From an uncultured Oscillospiraceae bacterium (GTDB taxonomy: Bacteria; Bacillota; Clostridia; Oscillospirales; Acutalibacteraceae), in contig UQGM01000052.1 of the NCBI GenBank assembly GCA_900540535.1, positions 1-16,203 on the forward strand: 16,203 bases of DNA, given 5' to 3'. The translations under genes were made by a program, and so were the position numbers. Shown piece by piece: positions 1 to 7,200 of the stretch. The notes beneath the pieces are model-generated. The model worked only from the letters and a program-made list of their open reading frames with translations. It was not told the origin of the DNA and did not search any database. Positions within the stretch are counted from its first letter, which is position 1, and the number at the start of each line of letters is the position of its first letter.

Positions 1-2
1 TG

Positions 3-743
3 GCGGAGTATGCTGTGCAAAGCGATAATACGGGAATTATTGAAGTTGGAGCAGGAGTAGGTGTACTTACCTGCGAACTTGCAAAGAGAGCAAAAAAAGT
101 CGTGTCCGTAGAGCTTGATAAAAGACTTCTGCCGGTACTTGATGAAACCCTCTCAGAGTTCCCCAATGCGGAAGTTGTAAACGACGATATAATGAAAATA
201 GATTTAAATAAGCTTATTGAGGAAAAGTTTCAGGGTATGGAGGTTTCCGTATGTGCCAATCTTCCATACTATATAACTTCACCTGTAATTATGAGGCTTC
301 TCGAAAGCAAGCTGCCCCTTAAAAGGATTGTGGTCATGGTTCAGAAGGAAGCGGCGGACAGACTCTGTGCAGAGGTCGGCTCAAGGGAATCGGGAGCCGT
401 AACCGTCGCCGTAAATAGATATTCCGTACCGAGAAAGCTTTTTACTGTTTCAAGAGGCTCATTTATGCCTGAACCCAAAGTTGACAGCGCTGTAATAGAG
501 CTGGAAATACAGGAAAAACCCGAATTTGAGGGTGTTGACGAAAAATTGTTCTTTTCTGTTGTAAAAGCTGCATTTGCCCAGAGGAGAAAGACCTTTGTAA
601 ATGCTGTGTCTTCCGGAACAAATATTGATAAAGAGAGTATTTATAAAGCTCTCGAAGAAACAGGACTTCCTCCGACTGTGAGAGGAGAAAAGCTCACAAT
701 GGAAAATTTGACGGATATATGCAAGATTGTTTCCGAAAAATAA
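3..743 (+). CDS. rsmA: 16S rRNA (adenine1518/1519-N6) dimethyltransferase RsmA/KsgA, 5'-truncated by window edge
   Basis: This enzyme dimethylates the two adjacent adenines in the 3'-terminal hairpin of 16S rRNA late in small-subunit assembly, using S-adenosylmethionine. The reading frame is open from base 3 with no stop, so the real start lies outside the window; about 40 N-terminal residues are missing compared with the usual 270-290. The SAM-binding motif IIEVGAGVGVLT is near the visible N-terminus, the acidic VELD loop follows, and the catalytic NLPYYIT motif of RsmA/Erm enzymes is at about bases 259-280. The C-terminal part contains the AFAQRRKT stretch typical of RsmA rather than Erm resistance methylases. 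The stop is followed 15 bases later by the next gene, suggesting co-transcription. The GTG at 15 is an internal codon, not the start. Confidence 0.95.
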   Translation, partial: AEYAVQSDNTGIIEVGAGVGVLTCELAKRAKKVVSVELDKRLLPVLDETLSEFPNAEVVNDDIMKIDLNKLIEEKFQGMEVSVCANLPYYITSPVIMRLLESKLPLKRIVVMVQKEAADRLCAEVGSRESGAVTVAVNRYSVPRKLFTVSRGSFMPEPKVDSAVIELEIQEKPEFEGVDEKLFFSVVKAAFAQRRKTFVNAVSSGTNIDKESIYKALEETGLPPTVRGEKLTMENLTDICKIVSEK

Positions 744-758
744 CATGGAGGTAATTTT

Positions 759-1514
759 ATGAATATTAAGTGGGATAGCGAAAATTATTTAAAAAATTTT
801 AGTTTTGTAGGTAGATACGGTGAAGACGTTTTAAATCTGGTTGATACTTCTGAAAACGGTATGGCAATTGATTTAGGATGCGGTAACGGATTCCTAACAG
901 AAAAGCTTGCTGAAAAAGGATATAGAGTTTTAGGTATCGACGCCTCTGAAGATATGATAAAAACGGCCAAAAAGCTTCATTCAAATATCGATTTTGTCAT
1001 GGCAGATGCGGCAGAATTTGATTTGCACGAAAAAGCAGATGTGATTTTTTCAAATGCCATGCTGCACTGGATTGATGCAAATAAACAGGAAAAAACAATG
1101 AGTAATATCTCATCTCAATTGAAAAGCAATGGTCAGTTTGTGTGCGAATTTGGAGGAAAAGGAAACTGTGAAGCGGTTCATTCTGCCCTTGAAACAGCTT
1201 TCAGAAAGCGTGGACTTATATATCCCAGAACTTTTTATTTCCCATCAATAGGTGAGTATACGCCTATACTGGAAAAATATGGTCTTAAGGTTACATATGC
1301 CGCACTGTTTAACCGTCCTACAGAGCAGAATACCCAGCAAGGGCTCGAAAACTGGATAAGAATGTTTATCAAAACTCCCTTTGAGAATATGGAAAGCGAA
1401 CAGTCAGATGAAATAATAAACGAGGCTGTTTTCGCCCTCAAGGAAAGGCTTTACAAAAACGGAAAGTGGTTTGTTGATTACGTCAGAATAAGAATCAAAG
1501 CTGAGAAGGAATAA
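759..1514 (+). CDS. Class I SAM-dependent methyltransferase (trans-aconitate methyltransferase-like)
   Basis: A 251-residue Rossmann-fold methyltransferase. SAM motif I is AIDLGCGNG (residues 36-44), the acidic residue that holds the ribose hydroxyls is D61 in LGIDAS, and the motif IV region reads SNAMLHWI, the form seen in the trans-aconitate/malonyl-ACP methyltransferase group (Tam, BioC). The C-terminal half has a helical cap as in that group. The substrate cannot be read from sequence; position beside rsmA does not prove an RNA substrate. The ATG is preceded by GGAGG with good spacing. The gene ends two bases before the next ATG, so the two are likely translationally coupled. Confidence 0.85.
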   Translation: MNIKWDSENYLKNFSFVGRYGEDVLNLVDTSENGMAIDLGCGNGFLTEKLAEKGYRVLGIDASEDMIKTAKKLHSNIDFVMADAAEFDLHEKADVIFSNAMLHWIDANKQEKTMSNISSQLKSNGQFVCEFGGKGNCEAVHSALETAFRKRGLIYPRTFYFPSIGEYTPILEKYGLKVTYAALFNRPTEQNTQQGLENWIRMFIKTPFENMESEQSDEIINEAVFALKERLYKNGKWFVDYVRIRIKAEKE

Positions 1515-1516
1515 AA

Positions 1517-2161
1517 ATGGAGAGGCAAGAGCTTTTAAAGCTTCTGAAAGAAAATAAAGCAGATTTTACTTTATTGGTCAAGAAAGAACCTGATATTCTC
1601 CAAAGCCTTATTGATATAGAAAAAAGTGAATCTTCAGCAATAAAATTTACTGCTGAAAAGGCTGTGCGAAACCTAAGTGAAAATAATCCGGAGCTTTTTA
1701 TAGGCATGGAGGATAAAATATTTTCACTTCTTAAAAGCGAAAACACATTTATACGCCTTGGAAATATAATAACCTGTTCCAATTTAGCACCTATAGGTAC
1801 GGAAAAAATGTCTGAACTTTTTAAAGATGCCTACATTCCGTTTCTTTATTCAAAAAATATTGCTGAGTTCGGAAATGCAGTCAAAGGAATACCCAAAATA
1901 ATATCTGCTTTTCCTTTATTGGAAGATGATCTAATTGAGCCTCTTTTTGAGGCCGACCAAAGAGTTTTTATTTATAAAGGAAAGCCGTCCCCAGAATGTT
2001 CCAATGTAGCAGCAGGTAAGGTTATAGATGTTTTTGTAAAAATCAGTAATAACTCATTATATCGAGAAGAAATGCTGGATTTTGCAAAAAGGAATTTAAA
2101 CAATACGAGGAACTCAACAAAACGCAAAGCGGAAAAGCTAGTCAAAAAGCTCGAAGGATAG
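1517..2161 (+). CDS. Hypothetical alpha-helical protein, possibly HEAT-repeat-like
   Basis: I do not recognise a named family. The 214-residue product is predicted to be almost entirely helical, acidic and lysine-rich, with successive amphipathic helix pairs such as IKFTAEKAVRNLSENNPELF and the following segment ending in a charged turn. This resembles HEAT/ARM-type scaffolds used for protein-protein contacts. It has no signal peptide or membrane segment, so it should be cytoplasmic. The C-terminus is strongly basic (about residues 190-214). The start ATG overlaps the end of the upstream methyltransferase region and uses a GAGAAGGA site lying inside that gene, so the two are probably made together. 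HEAT-like is an inference from helix periodicity, not a domain hit. Confidence 0.7.
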   Translation: MERQELLKLLKENKADFTLLVKKEPDILQSLIDIEKSESSAIKFTAEKAVRNLSENNPELFIGMEDKIFSLLKSENTFIRLGNIITCSNLAPIGTEKMSELFKDAYIPFLYSKNIAEFGNAVKGIPKIISAFPLLEDDLIEPLFEADQRVFIYKGKPSPECSNVAAGKVIDVFVKISNNSLYREEMLDFAKRNLNNTRNSTKRKAEKLVKKLEG

Positions 2162-2170
2162 GTAATAAAG

Positions 2171-2758
2171 ATGGATCTACTGGAAATTATGAAATCCCAG
2201 AACGGTTATTGTTCAAATCACACCGATATGCCGACACATCTTCAGGATAACGCAAAAACACTCTGCTGGGAATACAATAAAACCGCACCATGGGAAAAAG
2301 AAAAGCGCAGCGAGATTTTGCAGAAGCTTTTCGGAACCTGTCATCCGCTGACGTTTATAGAGCCGTCCTTTCGCTGTGATTACGGATTCAATATACATAC
2401 CCATGGGCTTACAGTTATAAACTATAACTGCGTAATCCTCGATACTTCTCCTGTTTCCATAGGAGCAAATGCCTTTATAGCTCCGGGAGTATGTATTGCC
2501 TGTGCAGGTCATTCGATTGACCCGGTTCAGCGCAGCATGGGTGTAGGCACATCCGCTCCCATTACAATTGAGGATAATGTCTGGATCGGAGCAAACGCCA
2601 CAATCTGCGGGGGAGTTACAATCGGAGAAGGTTCTGTTATAGGAGCCGGAAGCGTTGTGACAAAGGATATTCCCGCCGGAGTAGTTGCCGCCGGAAATCC
2701 TTGCCGTGTTCTGCGTCCCATAAGTGAAAAAGATAAACTTGAAGTTCTAAAATTATAA
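2171..2758 (+). CDS. Maltose/galactoside-type O-acetyltransferase (left-handed beta-helix family)
   Basis: This 195-residue protein belongs to the Maa/LacA/NodL sugar O-acetyltransferases, which transfer acetyl from acetyl-CoA to a sugar hydroxyl. It has the helical N-terminal segment with the RSEILQKLFG signature (residues 46-55), followed by hexapeptide repeats forming a left-handed beta-helix from about residue 68, with clear turns such as ITIEDNVWIGAN and VTIGEGSVIGAG. The catalytic histidine is H114, in CAGHSIDP where the family usually has TATHPLDP. The C-terminal VAAGNPCRVLR seals the helix and contacts CoA. The sugar substrate is not determinable. It lies nine bases after the helical-protein gene in the same run. 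Confidence 0.9.
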   Translation: MDLLEIMKSQNGYCSNHTDMPTHLQDNAKTLCWEYNKTAPWEKEKRSEILQKLFGTCHPLTFIEPSFRCDYGFNIHTHGLTVINYNCVILDTSPVSIGANAFIAPGVCIACAGHSIDPVQRSMGVGTSAPITIEDNVWIGANATICGGVTIGEGSVIGAGSVVTKDIPAGVVAAGNPCRVLRPISEKDKLEVLKL

Positions 2759-2780
2759 TAGTTTTAAGGAGGAAAATATT

Positions 2781-3245
2781 ATGCTTAAACAGGGAGATAA
2801 AGCTCCGTCATTTGTCCTGCCGGATAAAGATTCAAATCCTGTGAGCCTTGAAAGCCTTAAAGGAAAAAAGATTGTGCTGTATTTCTATCCGAGGGACAAT
2901 ACCCCCGGATGTTCAAGACAGGCTCAGGCCTTTGCAGCGGCAAATGCTGAAATTGAGGCTCTGGGAGCAAAGGTTATAGGTGTGAGCAAGGACAGCGAAA
3001 AATCCCATGTAAATTTCACCGAAAAATATTCTCTTCCGTTCACCTTGCTTTCTGATAAAGAGCTCGAAGCAATAAAAGCCTACGGAGTCTGGCAGGAAAA
3101 GAAAATGTACGGCAAGGTTTCAATGGGAGTAGTACGCACTACTTTCCTCATTGACGAAAACGGTGTTATCGAAAAGGTATGGGAAAAAGTAAAGCCCGAC
3201 CTCAATGCCGGACAGGTACTGGAGTATCTTAAAGGGCAAGAATAA
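2781..3245 (+). CDS. bcp: Thioredoxin-dependent thiol peroxidase (Bcp/PrxQ-type peroxiredoxin), 1-Cys form
   Basis: The protein reduces hydrogen peroxide and organic hydroperoxides in the cytoplasm. Length (154 residues) and motifs fit the Bcp/PrxQ family: GDKAPSFVLPD at the start, YFYPRDNTPGC with peroxidatic cysteine C44, and the conserved arginine in VVRTTFLID. C44 is the only cysteine. Most family members, including E. coli Bcp, have a resolving cysteine five residues later; here that position is Q49. The enzyme should therefore form a stable sulfenic acid that is reduced by an external thiol partner. A strong AAGGAGG site precedes the ATG. It is the last gene before the terminator. Confidence 0.95.
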   Translation: MLKQGDKAPSFVLPDKDSNPVSLESLKGKKIVLYFYPRDNTPGCSRQAQAFAAANAEIEALGAKVIGVSKDSEKSHVNFTEKYSLPFTLLSDKELEAIKAYGVWQEKKMYGKVSMGVVRTTFLIDENGVIEKVWEKVKPDLNAGQVLEYLKGQE

Positions 3246-3390
3246 GATAGCATATATAACAAATATATAGATGTAATATTAAGACATTGCTTAATTGTAA
3301 ACGTAGAAAAATGTAGAATATCGTAAAATTTTTTGATTACTAAATAGTTGATGTCTGAAAATTGTTTAATAAATATAATAACTAAAGAAT

Positions 3391-3431
3391 AAAAACACCG
3401 AAGTGCTTTTTAAGCTCTTCGGTGTTTTTTT
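3391..3431 (+). terminator. Intrinsic terminator closing the rsmA-bcp gene run
   Basis: A 13-bp perfect stem pairs 3391-3403 (AAAAACACCGAAG) with 3417-3429 (CTTCGGTGTTTTT), with a short internal GCTT/AAGC extension, and runs into seven T residues. The A-tract on the left arm means it could also act on the opposite strand, but no minus-strand gene is present. It separates the housekeeping genes from the secretion locus. Confidence 0.9.
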
Positions 3432-3476
3432 CTGAAAAGAGAAGAGCAAGGATGCAAATATATGTGTTGAGTATTA

Positions 3477-3514
3477 TATCATGCAAAAATAGTCTTTTAT
3501 CACGCAAATATTGT
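3477..3514 (+). promoter_or_regulatory. Tandem 21-bp-period direct repeat, candidate operator (possibly LytTR site) upstream of T7SS locus
   Basis: Two 17-base units, 3477-3493 and 3498-3514, match at 14 of 17 positions (shared pattern TATCAyGCAAAwATwGT) and start exactly 21 bases apart, i.e. two helical turns. A third partial copy of the ATGCAAATAT core lies at 3452-3461. LytTR regulators typically bind two short direct repeats spaced about 21-22 bases, and one is encoded in this locus at 9211. A possible -10 (TATGAT, 3525-3530) has no -35, and the second repeat covers the -35 position, as expected for an activated promoter. The repeat is seen; the regulator assignment is inference, and the core does not match known AgrA-type sites. 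Confidence 0.4.
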
Positions 3515-3659
3515 AAAAAGAAAGTATGATCGGTAAAATTTTTGTGTATTATGTTGTTAACTGATATATGAGGTAAACACCTGTTAAAGCATTATAAATT
3601 TATAGTTGGGGATACAGATATTTAATTTACTTAACGTATATTTTATGGAGGAAATAATA

Positions 3660-4202
3660 ATGGAGATATTATTTGTATTGATATTATTGATTTTTATAAT
3701 TTTCGTAACTGGTATTGTGATAATAGGCAAAATTAGAAATAAAAAGGAAACGGAAAAATTTATTCAATATTTCTCTAAACTCGAAAGAAAAAGAGAAATG
3801 TTGCAGGCTCTAAATGATTATAAAGAAATACTTTCCCCAACAGATTATCTTGTAGAAATCGAAGAGTCATACGGTGATGTTAAGCGAACATATATGAAAG
3901 AACTAAATGAAAAAATTGTTTTTGGAAGGAATTTTTCACAAAGTGAAATCTGCATATATGATGAAGATGCAGATCCAGTGCAATTTGCCATTATGTTAAA
4001 ACAAGAAGTTCCTATTATAAAAAGTATGTCTAATGATAGGGAAACAACTGTTCAGTTAAATAACAAGCATGGAAGAGGCAACAAAACCTCTGTTAGATTG
4101 GGATTCAATGATGAAATTAAAGTATTTACCGGAGATGTAGTGGAAATAGGCAGAAAAAAATTTGCATTTAAAATTTGGAATAGAAAAAAGGGCATCATAT
4201 AG
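3660..4202 (+). CDS. Membrane-anchored FHA-like protein of the T7SS locus
   Basis: The 180-residue product opens with one hydrophobic helix (about residues 3-25, MEILFVLILLIFIIFVTGIV), then a charged linker that may form a short coiled coil (residues 28-60), then a beta-rich domain from about residue 75. That domain begins with KIVFGRNFSQSEICI, resembling the FHA beta-strand plus GR loop, and ends with GDVVEIGRKKFAFKIW, the usual FHA closing strands. The canonical S..H and NG motifs are not clear, so phosphothreonine binding is uncertain. The start is ATG 3660, with GGAGG eight bases upstream; the longer TTG start would place the site inside the gene. It is the first gene of the secretion locus, 14 bases before essC, so it may be an accessory membrane subunit or phospho-adaptor. 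Confidence 0.75.
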   Translation: MEILFVLILLIFIIFVTGIVIIGKIRNKKETEKFIQYFSKLERKREMLQALNDYKEILSPTDYLVEIEESYGDVKRTYMKELNEKIVFGRNFSQSEICIYDEDADPVQFAIMLKQEVPIIKSMSNDRETTVQLNNKHGRGNKTSVRLGFNDEIKVFTGDVVEIGRKKFAFKIWNRKKGII

Positions 4203-4216
4203 AGGAGGAGAAAGGC

Positions 4217-7200
4217 ATGAATATAGTTCTTTCAATTTACAATGCGGCGGCATACAAGGAAGAGTTCCTGCCAGATATTAACAATGCTGACTATAACATA
4301 GTTCTCAGTCAGAGCCTTTTTGGGACTGATGAAGATATAGTTTTGAAATTTGATGTTATTAACGGACAATGGAATGTGTATCCTACAAATCAATACTACT
4401 TATATGTTGAGAAAGATCAGAAAAATAAAATAAAACTCTCAGAAGGTATGAGGTTTTTTGTTTATTTAAAAAACGGTACTACTATTTCTATATTAGTCGA
4501 TGAGACAAGTTCAAGTTTTGTAAAATTTAAAAAGTATACGTTGAAGAAGGATTTAGTCACTATTGGAACAGTTCAAGAAAACGATATTGTTAATATATCC
4601 TCATCTTTAATGTCAAAAAAACATATGAGATTAGAAAAAAGCTCTGCGGGATGGGTTATCAAAGATTTAAGTAGAAATGGCGTATATGTAAATTCTAAAA
4701 AGGTTGATTATACCCAAAAGCTGATGTTTGGAGATTATATATGTGCATTTGGCTTAAAAATGCTTTTTTTAGGAGATGTAATCGCAGTAAACGAGGACGG
4801 AAAAAATATTTATACGAGTCCAAACAGCAAAAGTTTATCTTTAATTGAAAGTGATATTTCATCACCTACAGTTTCATCTGATGTAATAAAGTCAAAAAGA
4901 GGTGGTCATTATAACAGAGCTCCTCGAGTGTTTGAAAAAATATTTAGTGACAAAGTAAGTATAGAGGCACCTCCGACTCCAAGACAGGCATCTAAAAAAT
5001 CATTTTTCTCAACTATCGGACCATCATTTACAATGGTTATACCTATGATTATGGGTTGTTTGCTTATGATGATTTCAAATAGAGGATCTGGTACAGGTGC
5101 ATTTATGTATACCGGTCTTGTTACAGCGGGCTCATCTGCTTTGCTGGGAATTTTTTGGGGCACCATGAATTTTAGAAATTCCAAAAAGCAGGAAAAAGAG
5201 GAAGAATCTGCAAGATATGAAAAATATCGTGATTATCTGATGGAAATTTCTGAGAATTTAAAAGAGCAATACAAAAACAATGTCAATGTTTTGTTAGATA
5301 AATATCCTTCAGCAGAAATTTGTGCAAAGTACACGGATAAAACTGCTTCATTGTGGAGTCGTAACTTTAACCATGACGATTGCTTGTTTTGCCGTCTTGG
5401 AATTGGAAATATGCCGTTCCAGGTTGAAATAGATGTTCCGAAAAAACAATTTTTTACGGAAGAGGACATGCTAGCTGATACTGGTAAAAAAATATATGAA
5501 AAATACAGCATACTTAAAGGAGTACCTATTGGTATTGATTTTGGCAGAGATAGACTTGTGGGCGTTGTAGGCGGAAAAAACAGAATCGGTGCTGCAGAAA
5601 TAATGAAAATAATGGCAGTTCAAATAGCCGCTAACAATTGCTATACAGATGTAAAAACCGCTTATATTTTTAGTGATAAGAGTGAAACCTCAGGCAGATT
5701 ATCTTTTTTAAAATGGTTGCCACATACATGGTCGGTGGATGGCAAAACCAGATTTTTTGCATCAAATAAAGCTGAAGCCAGCGATGTATGTTATGAGTTA
5801 ACTAAAATTTTCAGAATGAGAGATGAAGCAAAAAGTACATTTGGCGATAGCAAAAAAAATTATGTAAAACCGCACTATATTATTTTTGTTGAAGATATTT
5901 CCATGTTAGAGGGAGAACCGATTCTTAAATATATTTTTAATTCTGAAAAAGCTTTTGGAGTAACAGCAGTGCTTTTGTCGGAAAGATATGAAGAATTGCC
6001 AAACAACTGTGAAAAAATCATCTTTAATAATGGCGAATATAGTGGTATATATACTCCCCAGACTATGTCTAACTTAAATAATAATATTGAATTTGATAAT
6101 TTGCTTGATTCAAAGGCAGAAATATTTGCAAGATCTATAGCCGGAGTAGAAGTTTCCGAAATAACAACAGAGGGTGAAATACCTACATCACTCACTTTTC
6201 TTGATATGTATAATGCCGAAAGCATTAATGATTTGGGCATTATAGATCGTTGGAGAAAAAACAGAACGTATGAAACCATGAAGGCTCTTGTTGGAAAGAA
6301 ATCTGGAGGATTGGATTGTTATTTGGATCTTCACGAAAAGTATCATGGACCGCATGGTTTGGTTGCAGGAACCACCGGCTCGGGAAAAAGTGAAATTTTG
6401 CAGACATATATACTTTCCATGGCTATAAACTTTAGTCCCGATGATGTAGCATTTCTTATCATTGACTTTAAAGGCGGCGGTATGGCTAATCTGTTTTCAA
6501 GATTGCCGCATCTGGCTGGAAGAGTATCTAACCTTTCAGGTAACCAGGTAAGAAGAGCTATGATTTCAATTAAAAGCGAAAATATCAGAAGACAGAAAAT
6601 TTTTGGAGAATATGGCGTTAATAATATAAATCAATATACTCGTTTACTTAAAAATAACGATGCGACTATATTGATTCCGCACTTATTTATAGTAATTGAT
6701 GAGTTTGCAGAGTTAAAAAGAGAACAGCCCGAATTCCTTAACGAACTCATAAGTATTGCACAGGTTGGACGAAGCTTAGGAATACATCTTATTCTTGCCA
6801 CTCAAAAACCCGCTGGAACAGTGGATGATAATATACGAAGCAATTCAAAGTTTAAATTATGCTTAAGAGTACAAGACAAACAGGACAGTATAGACATGAT
6901 AAATAAACCGGATGCGGCCTTTATTTATAATGCAGGACGTTGTTATCTTCAGGTAGGTAATGATGAAGTATTTGAATTATTCCAGTCCGGATGGAGCGGA
7001 GCGGTTTATGATGCAGATGCTTCTCATTCTCATAATGCCGTAAGCTTATTGACGCCCACAGGTCACGTTGCTCTTGTGGGAAAAAAGAGTGCTTTAAAGA
7101 GGCGTGAAATTCAAAAGAAAGAGTGGCTGAGCGCCATAATTGAATGTGTAAATGCAGCTGCTGAAAACCTTCAGATAAGCTTGTCACACGCTTTCTTAAC

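Larger units (their letters stand above)
3246..3659. other. 414-base intergenic region between housekeeping genes and T7SS locus
   Basis: No convincing gene is present. The left third (3246-3390) is AT-rich and featureless apart from an isolated TATAAT at 3374-3379 with no well-placed -35. The terminator at 3391-3431 divides the region. The right part carries a pair of 17-base direct repeats at a 21-base period (3477-3514) and the upstream untranslated region of the secretion locus. Confidence 0.7.

Noticed and set aside
3348..3379. Promoter with TTGATG and TATAAT
   Set aside because: The spacer is 20 bases, and any transcript would hit the terminator at 3391 almost at once.
5875..6279. Minus-strand 134-residue reading frame inside essC
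   Set aside because: It lies wholly within a strongly conserved gene, has no ribosome site and no recognisable family features.
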